Shown: positions 28,756-38,123 of the stretch, one piece after another
How the letters are laid out: the number at the start of each line of letters is the position of its first letter
Position numbering within the stretch: position 1 is the first letter of the stretch
NCBI GenBank assembly: GCA_017519865.1
Contig: JAFWRQ010000006.1
Location: 1-57,789, forward strand
DNA from: Bacteroidales bacterium
GTDB lineage: Bacteria; Bacteroidota; Bacteroidia; Bacteroidales; UBA932
DNA length: 57,789 nt
Reading direction: 5' to 3'
The notes under the pieces: generated by a model
Told to the model about the DNA's origin: nothing
The model's input: the letters and a program-made list of their open reading frames with translations, nothing else
Database searches by the model: none
Program-made: the position numbers and the translations under genes

Positions 28756-28786
28756 AAAAAAGCCGGCTTTCGAGCCGGCTTTTTTT
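28756..28786. terminator. Bidirectional terminator between nifJ and the symporter
   Basis: AGCCGGCT-TTCG-AGCCGGCT (28761-28780), extended by A and T runs on both sides. It serves nifJ (+) and the minus-strand operon ending at 28789. Confidence 0.95.
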
Positions 28787-28788
28787 CG

Positions 28789-29985
28789 TTAAGACAAGTC
28801 CTTGTCCGTCATCGCGCAGACGCATGAGTCGGACCAGACATTCTCGGCCGTTTCGACCATGTCCACTATAGTATAGATCGGCAGGATCATTCCCATCACC
28901 TCGACCGGAGCACCGATGCCGGTGAGCAGCGAGACCGTCAGGAAGAAGCATCCCATAGGAACGCCGGCATTGCCGACGGCTGCGATGACCGAGACCAGCG
29001 TCCACAGGAGCATCTGCCAGATGCTCAGTTCAATGCCCCCGCAACTCATCACGAAAAGCGAAGTAACGAGGATGAAAGCGGCGCAGCCGTTCATATTGAT
29101 GGTGGTGCAGATCGGAAGGACAAAGCGGGAGACCTTGGGGTTCACGCCCAGTCGCTCCTCGGCCGATGAAAGCGTGACGGGAAGCGTAGCGGCTGAACTC
29201 TTGGTGAAAAGGGCCATCATCACCGCAGGGCTCATCGCCCTGAAGACGCGTAGCGGATTGATGCCACGCACCAGGAGGAAGAGCGGCAGGACGATGAAGA
29301 ACTGTGAGAGGTTGCCGGCAAGGATGACCGCGGTCCACTTGCCCAGCGAGCCGAGGATAAGCCCGCCGCTGAGCTGCGCGGCAAGCTGCGCGGCAAAAGC
29401 CGCGATGCCGAGGGGCAGCGTGCGGATAAGGGCCCGGATCAGGATGAAGAAGAGTTCCTGGACCCCCTCAACTCCCTTGACCAGCACGTTCTTGCGGTCG
29501 GATTCGGGCATCACGGAGATGCCGAGTCCGAAAGCGATGGCGACCAAAAGGATGGACAGGATGTTACCCGACAGGACCGGCTGGATGACATTGTTCGGAA
29601 TCACGGAGACAACGTGGTCATAGAACGTCGTACTGTTCTCCACATCGGCTGCCGAAGAGGACAGCATCGAATGGGGAATGGGGTCCGGAGACACGAGCAG
29701 GTACAGCCCAAGACCGACAAGGGCTGCAGCGAAAGTGGTCAGCAGCGTATAGGTCAGCGTATGCGTGAATGCCTTGCGCGTGCTCTTCTGCCGTCCGAAC
29801 GAGATGAGCGTCGTCATGATGGCTAACGCCACGGTAGGGATGGCAAGGAACTGGAATAGACGTGTATATACCGTCGCGATGAAGTCGCAGACAGCATTGA
29901 CTGCCGGAATATGCAGAAGCCCCAGGATTACACCCAGGGCTAAAGCAGACAGCCACCATATCAGCTGTTTGTTTTCCTTTTTCAT
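28789..29985 (-). CDS. Dicarboxylate/amino acid:cation symporter (DAACS family)
   Basis: 398 aa with eight hydrophobic segments and hairpin loops. Family signatures are visible: serine-rich re-entrant region FTKSSAATLPVTL, the core NMNGCAAFILVTSLFVMS and the C-terminal VGNAGVPMGCFFLTVSLLTGIG. GltP/SstT/DctA relatives take up glutamate, serine/threonine or C4-dicarboxylates with Na+ or H+; which one is not decidable here. It is the last gene of the minus-strand operon from 34129, starting 13 nt after the acyltransferase stop. Confidence 0.93.
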   Translation of the reverse strand: MKKENKQLIWWLSALALGVILGLLHIPAVNAVCDFIATVYTRLFQFLAIPTVALAIMTTLISFGRQKSTRKAFTHTLTYTLLTTFAAALVGLGLYLLVSPDPIPHSMLSSSAADVENSTTFYDHVVSVIPNNVIQPVLSGNILSILLVAIAFGLGISVMPESDRKNVLVKGVEGVQELFFILIRALIRTLPLGIAAFAAQLAAQLSGGLILGSLGKWTAVILAGNLSQFFIVLPLFLLVRGINPLRVFRAMSPAVMMALFTKSSAATLPVTLSSAEERLGVNPKVSRFVLPICTTINMNGCAAFILVTSLFVMSCGGIELSIWQMLLWTLVSVIAAVGNAGVPMGCFFLTVSLLTGIGAPVEVMGMILPIYTIVDMVETAENVWSDSCVCAMTDKDLS

Positions 29986-29998
29986 AGTAAGGATTTAG

Positions 29999-31303
29999 TT
30001 ATGCAAGCTCCTTGAACTTGCGGAAAGCTTTTCTCAGGTCTTTACGGAACAGAAGTTTGAGGTCGGAAACCCATACCCTGTAGGCCTCCAGGCCGCGGTA
30101 GAACGCGGGGAATGCCAGATAGCCAAGGACTATGGAAGCGACCAGTGAAACCCAGAATCCGAGATGGAAAACGAAAGTTCCGAGGAGGATCCAGAGAATG
30201 AGGGTCAGTGGATATCCCAGGGAATAAAGCCCATATCGGAACGAGTTGTAGAACGCCTCGTCCTTGATGACGTGTGCCTTGATCATATACTCAGCAGGAG
30301 CGATCTGCAGCATTGCAAAGACTCCGCAGAACAGCTGCAGGGGCAGCCAGACCAGAAGGAGCAGGGTCTTGAGCAGGAAACGCCCGAGGCCGCCGTTTCC
30401 GAGCGACAGGACGGAGATGCCGGCGTCGTGGAGCCTGCGGTCAAGGTCGAGGGCGGCGGAGAGTTTCTCCGCGTTCCCGGGCGCGTCGGCGGGCTGGACG
30501 GAGGCTATGGCCCGGCGGTTCACCGCCAGCCTCTCCGTCAGCGCCCCGCGCCTGCGCCCGACGGTCGCGAGCTTGGTATAAGCCCAGGTTCCGTCGTAGT
30601 TCTCGTCATCGGGAATGAAAGTGAAGAGTCCGGACATACGGTCAAGCAGCAACGTTGTCAGCCCGCGGTAGAGCTCGGCATCGCCGGCTTCGGGGCGGGA
30701 CTTGACGTACTCCGTCACGTTGATCGGCTCGCCGAACTGCACCAGCGATGTACCCGAATAGCGGAAATAGTCGCTATAGTCGATGCCGACCGGAACGACA
30801 TATACCGGCTTGTCGAAACGCTGGGCAGCCGCCACCGCGATACGGAACACTCCCTTCCCTACCGGGAGCAGGGAATGTTTCGCGCGGTGAGTACCTTCCG
30901 CGAACATGCAGAACGGCACTCCGTCTTCGAGAACCGTGATGATATCCTCCTGGATATCAAGATTCTGGAGGACCTTGCGGACTCCGTCACGCTTGCGCAC
31001 CATCGGGACTATCTTGAGGAAAGTCAGGAGTTTGGCAAGTATCGGGGTCTGGAAAAGGTCGGCTCGGGCGCCATAGACGGTGGGTTCCTTGCGCGTGCGC
31101 AGGATCACCATCGCGTCCATCAGCGCGTTGCTGTGGTTGGGGGCCAGGATGACGGATCCATCCTTGGGGATGTTTTCCAGGCCTGTGACCTGGAACTTCC
31201 TGTAGGAAAGCCAGGTGCACAGGTCGCCGTGGAAACGTACAATACGGTATCTGCGACCGTTGCGGTGGATCCGGGTACGGATTCTCTTCACTTTTGATTC
31301 CAT
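29999..31303 (-). CDS. PlsC-type glycerol-phosphate acyltransferase
   Basis: 434 aa, long for 1-acylglycerol-3-phosphate acyltransferase but normal for the Bacteroidetes long form. The acceptor motif is ILAPNHSNALMDAMVI (NHx5D rather than the classical NHx4D), followed by the FAEGTHR block (EGTxR). Two or three hydrophobic helices lie at about 320-395. It would acylate lysophosphatidic acid or a related glycerol lipid at the inner membrane. It sits 6 nt downstream of the M16 gene and 13 nt upstream of the symporter. Confidence 0.88.
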   Translation of the reverse strand: MESKVKRIRTRIHRNGRRYRIVRFHGDLCTWLSYRKFQVTGLENIPKDGSVILAPNHSNALMDAMVILRTRKEPTVYGARADLFQTPILAKLLTFLKIVPMVRKRDGVRKVLQNLDIQEDIITVLEDGVPFCMFAEGTHRAKHSLLPVGKGVFRIAVAAAQRFDKPVYVVPVGIDYSDYFRYSGTSLVQFGEPINVTEYVKSRPEAGDAELYRGLTTLLLDRMSGLFTFIPDDENYDGTWAYTKLATVGRRRGALTERLAVNRRAIASVQPADAPGNAEKLSAALDLDRRLHDAGISVLSLGNGGLGRFLLKTLLLLVWLPLQLFCGVFAMLQIAPAEYMIKAHVIKDEAFYNSFRYGLYSLGYPLTLILWILLGTFVFHLGFWVSLVASIVLGYLAFPAFYRGLEAYRVWVSDLKLLFRKDLRKAFRKFKELA

Positions 31304-31309
31304 AGTGTT

Positions 31310-34129
31310 TTATTCAGATTCGGCAGTCTTGTCAGGACGCATCACGATCTCGATGAGGTTGCCTTCGGAGAGGATCCTGGCGGCCAGGGCCTTGACCTTC
31401 TCGGGAGTGAGGACGCTGAGAGCCGAATCATACAGCTTGTCGACATCCTCGCCGTAGTCGTTCCAGTTCTTGATGGCGCGCATCCAGTAGGAATTGGAGA
31501 TGCGGCGCTCCGGGATATTCTTCTCGAGATTCTTGACTGTCTTGTCGAACTGCTCGGCGGTAGGGCCTTCAGAGGCGACCTTGCGCAGGCCGTCAAGGGC
31601 CAGCTGGCGGAGCTTGTCGGCTGACGAAGGATTGGTCTGATAGACGATCTGAAGGATTCCGTACTCCTTGGGCTCGCGGGAAAGCGATGCGCTGACGCTG
31701 GCGCCGTAGGTGCCGCCCTCGTCCTCACGCAAGGTCTCGATGTACATCATGTTCAGGATGTACTCCAGGGCGCTGTAGACGATCTGGTTCTCGAAGGAGT
31801 ATTTGTCATCCATGCGATAGATCTGCGCGACGGTTGTCATAGGGGTCTGCATGTCGACCGCGAAGTCGTTCACGACGTTCTTGCGGGTGACATCCTCATT
31901 CCTGTCGATCCACTTCGGAGCCTTCTTGCCCTTCGGCAGGCTGCCTACATACTTCTCTATCATGGGCTTGACCTCGTTGACGTCGAAGTCGCCGACCATG
32001 ATCAAAGTGGATCCGGCGGCATCCTTGAACAGGCTGCGGGTCACGCGCTCGATGGTAGCGAGGTTTGCCTTGTTGAGATTCTCCTCACTGATGAGGACAT
32101 TGCGGGGATTGTTGTCATAGACGGTGCCGAGGAGCTCCTTCTGGAGACGGTAGTCAGGCTGGCTGACATAGTTGGGCAGTATGGAGCGCAGGGTCTGCTC
32201 CGCCTGGTCGAAAGCGTCCTTGTCAAAACGCGGGTCGGTATAGAACAGGTAGAGAAGCTGGAGGGCCGTCTCAAGGTCCTTGCGGGTGGAATTGCCTGCC
32301 AGACCCGTATTGAGGGCGGTGATATTGGTGCTGACGGACAGCTGTTTGCCGGCGAGCATCTTCGACACGGTGGTTCCCGGGAACTGCGACACTCCGTTGT
32401 ACTGGGTGAAGAGCTGGAAGAGGTTGGACTCGAACGAAGGCAGGTCCGCGGTCTCGATCAGGCTGGTTCCGCCCATCTTGTAAAGCGAGAAGGTGACGCG
32501 GTCTTTCTCATAATCCGTAGGAAGGAGGATTACCTTGACACCGTTCTTGAGTGTCCACTCGGTAGCGCCGTAGATGGTGCTCTTGCTCTTCTTCACCTTG
32601 GACCCCTTGAGGGTGGAAGGATCGAGGAATTCGGTGGCGACGGCCTCGGTTGCAGGAGCCTCGATCTCGGCGTTCTCAACCTCCTTGATCACGGAAAGCA
32701 GTTCGGACTCGGAAGGATGGGTGAGACCTTCCTTCTCGGGTCCCTTGTACAGCACGACCATATTCTCGGCGGTGATCATCTGCGAAGCCAGCATATTGAG
32801 TACTTCTGCATTGACCTGGGAAAGAAGCATCTGGGCAACCTGATACTCCGTCGCAGGCTCCATGTAGGCGTAGCTGTCGAAGAAGTTGCTGATGAGGTCG
32901 GGGACGAACTCAGAGTTCTGACGGGTCTCTGCCCTCTTGGCGCGGGTCTCGTAGATGGACTCTATCTCGGTCTTGGCGCGGTTGACTTCGTCGTCAGTGA
33001 AACCGAAGCGCTTCATCTTTTCGATCTCGGTAAGGAATGCGCGCAGGCCGGTGACAGCCTCGCCGTCCTTGACGGCCACACCGCCGATCACGGCCTCGCA
33101 GGTCTCGCAGAGATTGCCGACTTCGAGCTGGGCGGCAAAGAACGGAGCGCCGGGCTTGGAGACGATCTCATCGAAACGCTCGCCCATTATCCGGGAGGCC
33201 AAGTCGATGACGAGGTCCAGGAGCATGCCCTGGACAGTGCCGTTCATCTCCTCGGGACGTGCGTCGCTCTTCCACAGCACCTCGAGCTGGGTGTTGGAAA
33301 CCTCAGGGTCGGTGAGTACGGCAACGATGGGCTCCTCGTTTCCGGGGATCATGATGACGTCCTTGGCCTTGGGATTCTCGGCCGCAGGGATATCTGCAAA
33401 GATGGTCTTGATCTTCTGCTCCACCTTGTCGACGTCCACGTCACCAACCACGATAACCGCCTGCATGTCAGGACGGTACCAGGTGCGATAGAAGTTCACC
33501 AGGCTTTCGGGCTTGAAGTTCTGCAGGCTCTCGAGCTGGCCGATAAGGGTGCACTCGCCGTACTTGGTGTCACCATAGTAGTAAGGAAGGGACTTCTCGT
33601 GCAGGCGCCAGGAGGCGTTGCGGCGGGAGCGGCGCTCCTCGATGATGACGCCGCGCTCCTTGTCGACCTCCTCAGGATCGTTGGTGACGAAATGGGAATA
33701 GTCGTGGAGGATAAGGAGGCAGGTGTCGACAACGGTCTCGCGGACAAGCGGGATGTTGTTCAGCATGTACTGGGTCTCCTCGACGCCGGTGGAAGCATTG
33801 ACATTGCCGCCGAAGGAGGCGCCGATGCTCTCAAGCCAGTTGAGGATGCCCTTGCCGGGGAAATTCTTGGTGCCGTTGAAGCACATGTGCTCGAGGAAGT
33901 GAGCCAGTCCGTCCTGGTCGGGCTCTTCCTGGATAGCACCGACGTTGGTGGCGAGGTAGAACTCGGCACGCTTCTCAGGCTTTTCGTTATGACGGATGTA
34001 ATAGGTCAGGCCGTTCTCAAGCTTACCCGTGCGCACTGCAGGGTCGTTGGGAAGCTGCTGGAGTTGCTGCGCGCCGGCGAAAGGAAGCGCGGCGACGAAC
34101 AAGGCAGCGATAAGGAAAAATCTTTTCAT
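31310..34129 (-). CDS. M16-family zinc metallopeptidase (pitrilysin-like), exported
   Basis: 939 aa with a signal peptide (MKRFFLIAALFVAALPFAGA). The inverted zinc motif HFLEH (His77, Glu80, His81) and a downstream Glu of the EERRSRRNA region match M16. The protein has two M16 halves; the second (about 500-939) lacks the HxxEH and is the regulatory half, giving the clamshell in one chain. It probably degrades peptides in the periplasm. It is the first gene of a three-gene operon with the acyltransferase and the symporter. Confidence 0.95.
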   Translation of the reverse strand: MKRFFLIAALFVAALPFAGAQQLQQLPNDPAVRTGKLENGLTYYIRHNEKPEKRAEFYLATNVGAIQEEPDQDGLAHFLEHMCFNGTKNFPGKGILNWLESIGASFGGNVNASTGVEETQYMLNNIPLVRETVVDTCLLILHDYSHFVTNDPEEVDKERGVIIEERRSRRNASWRLHEKSLPYYYGDTKYGECTLIGQLESLQNFKPESLVNFYRTWYRPDMQAVIVVGDVDVDKVEQKIKTIFADIPAAENPKAKDVIMIPGNEEPIVAVLTDPEVSNTQLEVLWKSDARPEEMNGTVQGMLLDLVIDLASRIMGERFDEIVSKPGAPFFAAQLEVGNLCETCEAVIGGVAVKDGEAVTGLRAFLTEIEKMKRFGFTDDEVNRAKTEIESIYETRAKRAETRQNSEFVPDLISNFFDSYAYMEPATEYQVAQMLLSQVNAEVLNMLASQMITAENMVVLYKGPEKEGLTHPSESELLSVIKEVENAEIEAPATEAVATEFLDPSTLKGSKVKKSKSTIYGATEWTLKNGVKVILLPTDYEKDRVTFSLYKMGGTSLIETADLPSFESNLFQLFTQYNGVSQFPGTTVSKMLAGKQLSVSTNITALNTGLAGNSTRKDLETALQLLYLFYTDPRFDKDAFDQAEQTLRSILPNYVSQPDYRLQKELLGTVYDNNPRNVLISEENLNKANLATIERVTRSLFKDAAGSTLIMVGDFDVNEVKPMIEKYVGSLPKGKKAPKWIDRNEDVTRKNVVNDFAVDMQTPMTTVAQIYRMDDKYSFENQIVYSALEYILNMMYIETLREDEGGTYGASVSASLSREPKEYGILQIVYQTNPSSADKLRQLALDGLRKVASEGPTAEQFDKTVKNLEKNIPERRISNSYWMRAIKNWNDYGEDVDKLYDSALSVLTPEKVKALAARILSEGNLIEIVMRPDKTAESE

Positions 34130-34211
34130 CTTAAAAAACTTCGAATTAGATTTATGATTTGCAAACTTACAAATTTACACAAATAATAGGTATTATTTGC
34201 AAAAAGCGACT

Positions 34212-34219
34212 TATCTTTG
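34212..34219 (+). promoter_or_regulatory. -7 box for the LysR-type gene
   Basis: TATCTTTG, 22 nt before ATG 34242. Confidence 0.5.
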
Positions 34220-34241
34220 AAAACTATAAGGGATACTTATC

Positions 34242-34697
34242 ATGTTCGAAGATTCAAGGATAAACATTTTCATGGCTGTAAGCGAGGAAGGCAGTTTCAC
34301 CAAAGCTGCCAGGAAGATGGGCATCAGCCAGCCTGCAGTAAGCCAGAACATCTCCGAGATCGAGAGAGAGGTCGGGGCCCGCCTTTTCGACCGCAACCGC
34401 AACTCTGTGATTCTCACGGAAGACGGGAAACTGTTCAGGGAGTTCGCGAAGCAGATACTTTACTGGTACAAGACGGCTTCAGAGAGTTTCAGGACCGGGA
34501 CTGCGGAACGTCTTGCAAGGGGCGAACGCCCCACCAAAGACCTGCGTATCGGCATAAGCGAAGGTTATCGCTGCTTCCTGGTACCGCAGGGCTCGGAGGA
34601 CGTGGACATAGACATCGAAAGCATGGGGAAAGGCATGAGCGTCAGGGTATTACAAAAAGTGACGGAGCCTGAAGACTCCGCCACTCTACTCTTCTGA
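34242..34697 (+). CDS. Short LysR-type regulator without effector domain
   Basis: 151 aa. Residues 1-60 are a canonical LysR winged helix (FMAVSEEGSFTKAARKMGIS, QPAVSQNISEIEREVGARLF) and the linker helix follows. The chain then begins the effector domain (DLRIGISEG) but breaks off and ends about 50 residues later, where a full LysR would continue for another 150. There is no open frame continuing it; the convergent ferredoxin gene ends 10 nt away. Either a stable short form with DNA-binding and dimerisation only, or an old truncation. No frameshift is obvious. Confidence 0.85.
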   Translation: MFEDSRINIFMAVSEEGSFTKAARKMGISQPAVSQNISEIEREVGARLFDRNRNSVILTEDGKLFREFAKQILYWYKTASESFRTGTAERLARGERPTKDLRIGISEGYRCFLVPQGSEDVDIDIESMGKGMSVRVLQKVTEPEDSATLLF

Positions 34698-34706
34698 GAC
34701 CGGCTG

Positions 34707-34877
34707 CTACTCAGCGCTGATGGCGCCCATGGGGCAGGCATCTGCACAAGCTCCGCAGTCGATGCACATATCCGGGTTGATGCTGTAGACATCGCCCTCG
34801 GAGATGGCGCCCTGAGGGCACTCCGACTGACAGGAACCGCAAGCAACACAGATATCAGGATCAATTTTGTGTGCCAT
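34707..34877 (-). CDS. 2x[4Fe-4S] ferredoxin
   Basis: 56 aa read directly from the minus strand; it begins MAHKIDPDICVACGSC and ends GAISAE. Two CxxCxxCxxxCP motifs (CVACGSCQSECP and CIDCGACADACP) bind two [4Fe-4S] clusters, the clostridial-type layout, with PQGAISEG and PMGAISAE after each. It is the natural electron carrier for PFOR and for the ferredoxin-containing aldo/keto reductase in this window. The gene has a full consensus promoter 50 nt upstream and converges with the LysR-type gene. Confidence 0.95.
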   Translation of the reverse strand: MAHKIDPDICVACGSCQSECPQGAISEGDVYSINPDMCIDCGACADACPMGAISAE

Positions 34878-34928
34878 AGTGATGTCAAATTAAGGTTAAC
34901 AATTCCAAATTCTTCAAATTCGATGCCG

Positions 34929-34960
34929 CAAATGTATGCGATTTAATTGGATTTATCAAA
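34929..34960 (-). promoter_or_regulatory. Full Bacteroidetes promoter for the ferredoxin gene
   Basis: On the minus strand TTTG (34960-34957), 20 nt spacer, then TACATTTG (34936-34929). It matches both -33 and -7 elements. Confidence 0.75.
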
Positions 34961-34982
34961 TGATTGGAAAGATTTTTGTTAT

Positions 34983-34990
34983 TACCTTTG
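34983..34990 (+). promoter_or_regulatory. -7 box directly before the DUF1573 gene
   Basis: TACCTTTG ends 4 nt before ATG 34995, predicting a leaderless or nearly leaderless mRNA. Confidence 0.55.
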
Positions 34991-34994
34991 TATC

Positions 34995-36170
34995 ATGAAA
35001 AAGACGAATACAATATTTAGCATTTTCGCGGCCGCTTTCCTGTTCATGGCCGCCAGCGCTTCCGCCCAGTCCACATTCGACAAAGTGGTCAGCGTCGACA
35101 AGGTTGTCCATGACTTCGGCGACATCTTCACCGACCAGGGAGCCGTCTCCTGCACATTCACATTCAAGAATATAAGCGACAAGCCCATCCTTCTCCTCCA
35201 GGCCGTGTCCTCCTGCGGATGCACGACGACCGAGTGGACCCGCGAGCCGCTGCAGCCCGGCAAGACCGGCACCGTCAGCGCCACCTTCGACAACGAAGAC
35301 GGCCCCTATCCTTTCGACAAGACCGTTACGGTTTATGTCAACGAGGTCAAGAAGCCCATCGTCCTGCACCTCCGCGGCACGGCACACGAGAACGCCAAGC
35401 CCCTCAAGGAGACCTATTCCCTCAAGATCGGCAACATGGGCATCAAGAACCTTGAGATCAAGGCCGGCAACATCTCCCAGCGCGAGACCAAGAGCGGTAC
35501 CGTCGCCATCGCCAATGTCGGCGTAACCCCCATGAAAGTGGAGTTCAAGAACGTTTCCGACGGCCTGACCGTACAGGTCTTCCCCAACCCCGTACCCGCC
35601 AAGAGCGTCGCTACGATGACCTATACCATCACCGCCAGCCGCGAGCGCTGGGGCAAGAACTGGTACTACGCCACCCCTGTCATCGACGGGCGCGAGTTCA
35701 AGGCCATCGGCTCCCTGCCGGACCCCGAGGAACCCGTGGATGACCTTCACTTCTATTCCCAGCCTAATACCAGGATCGGCATAGGCAAGGGCGAGATCGC
35801 GTTCTGGGCTGTCACTAAGGAGAATTTTTCGTCGCTCCCCAAGGACTACAAGGACGACATGGCCAATCCCACCTTCACCAAAAGCACCGTCAACTTCGGC
35901 AAGCTTGCTTCCGGCGCCAAGACCAGCCTTACCTTCGAATACACCAACAAAGGCAAGATGGACTCCAAGTTCTTCAAACTCGACGCCGACTGCAGCAACG
36001 TCACGGTCAAGGAGATGGAGGATACCGCCCCCGGCAAGAAAGGCCGGATAGTGGTCGAACTCGACACCAAGGGCATGCCCAAGGGCGACAACATCATCGC
36101 CCTCAATCTTTTCACGAATTCGCCCTTCAGGCCAGTCATATCGCTGCAAATCGCCGGAACTATCCAATAA
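34995..36170 (+). CDS. DUF1573-domain exported protein
   Basis: 391 aa from ATG 34995, which gives a clean signal peptide (SIFAAAFLFMAASASAQ). DUF1573 is an Ig-like beta-sandwich common in Bacteroidetes exported proteins. The first copy (about 30-125) shows KVVHDFGDIF, FKNISDKPILLLQAVSSCGC and GTVSATFD. A second related domain is at about 290-391 (STVNFGKLASGAKTSLTFEY). A conserved CGCT follows strand 3 in the first copy, as usual for the family. Biochemical role is not known. The frame is open from 34947 but that extension would destroy the signal. Confidence 0.85.
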   Translation: MKKTNTIFSIFAAAFLFMAASASAQSTFDKVVSVDKVVHDFGDIFTDQGAVSCTFTFKNISDKPILLLQAVSSCGCTTTEWTREPLQPGKTGTVSATFDNEDGPYPFDKTVTVYVNEVKKPIVLHLRGTAHENAKPLKETYSLKIGNMGIKNLEIKAGNISQRETKSGTVAIANVGVTPMKVEFKNVSDGLTVQVFPNPVPAKSVATMTYTITASRERWGKNWYYATPVIDGREFKAIGSLPDPEEPVDDLHFYSQPNTRIGIGKGEIAFWAVTKENFSSLPKDYKDDMANPTFTKSTVNFGKLASGAKTSLTFEYTNKGKMDSKFFKLDADCSNVTVKEMEDTAPGKKGRIVVELDTKGMPKGDNIIALNLFTNSPFRPVISLQIAGTIQ

Positions 36171-36176
36171 TTTCCG

Positions 36177-36184
36177 TATATTTG
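36177..36184 (+). promoter_or_regulatory. -7 box for parE
   Basis: TATATTTG, 22 nt before ATG 36207. Confidence 0.55.
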
Positions 36185-36206
36185 CGAAAATATCGCGAAT
36201 AGTACC

Positions 36207-38117
36207 ATGGCAGCCAATACACCCGTCACAAACTACACCGACGACAACATAAAAACCATCGAAGGAGTCGAGCACATCCGGCTTCGTCCCGGCATGTACA
36301 TCGGTAGGCTCGGAGACGGCAGCAAGGAAGGTGACGGCATATATGTCCTGCTCAAGGAGATCGTCGACAACTCCATCGACGAGTACGCCATGGGCTTCGG
36401 AAAGCAGATCCAGATCAACATAGAGAACGACGAGGTGACCGTCCGAGACTTCGGGCGCGGCATCCCGCTCGATTCCGTGATCAAAGCCACCAGCATCCTC
36501 AACACCGGCGGCAAATTCGACGACAAGGCCTTCAAGAAGTCCGTAGGACTCAACGGCGTCGGCACCAAGGCCGTCAACGCCCTTTCCGAGACCTTCTACG
36601 TCTGCTCTTTCCGCGACGGCGAATGCTCCTGGGCCAGCTTCGAGCGGGGCGAGCTCAAGGACAGCGGACGCGGCGACACCAAGGAGAAGAACGGCACCCT
36701 GGTCCGCTTCAAGCCGGACTCCATGATGTTCAGCAAGTTCTCTTACAACCTGGACTATGTCCAGACCATGGTCAAGAACTACTCCTACCTCAAGAAAGGC
36801 CTGACGCTCGTCCTCAACGGCGAGTCATACAAGTCCGAAAACGGCCTCCTGGACCTCGTGAACGAGAATCTCTCCGAAGCTCCGCTCTATCCGCCCATCC
36901 ACCTCGAAGGCGAGGACATCGAGATAGTCCTCTCGCACGGCAACGCCTACGGCGAGAACATCTCCTCGTTCGTCAACGGCCAGAATACCAGGGACGGAGG
37001 CACGCACCTCGCCGCATACCGCGAAGCGGTCGCCAAGACCCTCAAGGAGTTCCTCAAGAAGAACTACGACCCGGTGGACTGCCGCCAGGGCATCGTTGGA
37101 GCCATCAGCATACAGATCCAGGAGCCCAATTTCGAGGGCCAGACCAAGACCAAGCTCGGTTCCACATATATGTGGGAGAAGCAGGTCAAGGGTAAGGACG
37201 GCGTGCTCACGACGGACATAGGCCCTACCATCCGCAGCTTCGTCAACGACTTCATCTCGAAGAACCTCAACAATTACCTGACCATCCACAAGGAGCTCCA
37301 GCCCGTCATAGAAGAGAAGATCAAGGCCTCACAGAAGGAGCGCGAGGAGATCTCCAGCATACAGAAAAAGACCCGCGAGCGCAACAAGCGCGCCAACGTC
37401 TACAACCGCAAGCTGCGTGACTGCCGCTACCATTTCAACGACAAGGTCACGGACAAGACCGCCGACGACATCGAGAAGTCCAGCATCTTCATCACCGAGG
37501 GCGACTCCGCAAGCGGAACCATCACCAAGGTCCGCAATGCCAACAACCAGGCCGTATTCAGCCTGCGCGGAAAACCCATCAACTGCTATAAGGAGAGCCG
37601 CAAGAAAGTTGCTGAGAACGAGGAGCTTAACCTATTGATTTCAGCCCTCGGAGTCGAGGACGACCTTGAGAATCTCCGCTACAACAACATCATCGTGGCG
37701 ACGGATGCCGACGATGACGGCATGCACATCCGCATGCTGGTGCTGACCTTCATTATGAAGTATTATCCCGACCTCATCCGAAGGGGCCACGTCCATATCC
37801 TCCAGACTCCCCTGTTCCGCGTCCGCAACAAAAAGTCCACGCGCTACTGCTACTCAGTGGACGAGAAAGAAGCCGCGGTCAAGGAGTTGAAGACCGGAGT
37901 GGAGATCACGCGGTTCAAGGGCCTGGGAGAGATCTCGTCCAACGAATTCGTGGATTTCATCGGCGAGGACATGAGGCTCGACCCTGTGAAGCTCTCGGAC
38001 GAGGAGTCCATCTCCGACATCATGTCGTTCTATATGGGCGACAACACCATCGAGCGCCAGAACTTCATCCGGGAGAACCTCCGCTCCGAAGAGGAGCTCG
38101 AGGACGTAAACATCTGA
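36207..38117 (+). CDS. parE: DNA topoisomerase IV subunit B
   Basis: 636 aa. GHKL ATPase domain (EIVDNSIDEYAMGFG, DFGRGIPLD, GLNGVGTKAVNALS), transducer domain, then TOPRIM with EGDSASGT and DADDDGMHI, and the C-terminal ERQNFIRENL. The GLNGVGTKAVNALS form and the length point to ParE rather than GyrB (which normally has GLHGVG-S-VNALS). It decatenates chromosomes with ParC. parC is not next to it here; the ribosomal operon follows after 107 nt. Confidence 0.93.
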   Translation: MAANTPVTNYTDDNIKTIEGVEHIRLRPGMYIGRLGDGSKEGDGIYVLLKEIVDNSIDEYAMGFGKQIQINIENDEVTVRDFGRGIPLDSVIKATSILNTGGKFDDKAFKKSVGLNGVGTKAVNALSETFYVCSFRDGECSWASFERGELKDSGRGDTKEKNGTLVRFKPDSMMFSKFSYNLDYVQTMVKNYSYLKKGLTLVLNGESYKSENGLLDLVNENLSEAPLYPPIHLEGEDIEIVLSHGNAYGENISSFVNGQNTRDGGTHLAAYREAVAKTLKEFLKKNYDPVDCRQGIVGAISIQIQEPNFEGQTKTKLGSTYMWEKQVKGKDGVLTTDIGPTIRSFVNDFISKNLNNYLTIHKELQPVIEEKIKASQKEREEISSIQKKTRERNKRANVYNRKLRDCRYHFNDKVTDKTADDIEKSSIFITEGDSASGTITKVRNANNQAVFSLRGKPINCYKESRKKVAENEELNLLISALGVEDDLENLRYNNIIVATDADDDGMHIRMLVLTFIMKYYPDLIRRGHVHILQTPLFRVRNKKSTRYCYSVDEKEAAVKELKTGVEITRFKGLGEISSNEFVDFIGEDMRLDPVKLSDEESISDIMSFYMGDNTIERQNFIRENLRSEEELEDVNI

Positions 38118-38123
38118 AAAAGT

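Noticed and set aside
32717-34186. 489-codon open frame antisense to the M16 peptidase
   Set aside because: Shadow of the real gene; low-complexity Leu/Val/Gly/Asp composition, no domain, and it would run past the M16 start.
36207-38117. Assignment as gyrB
   Set aside because: Length and the GLNGVGTKAVNALS motif fit ParE better; without the partner subunit next door some uncertainty remains.
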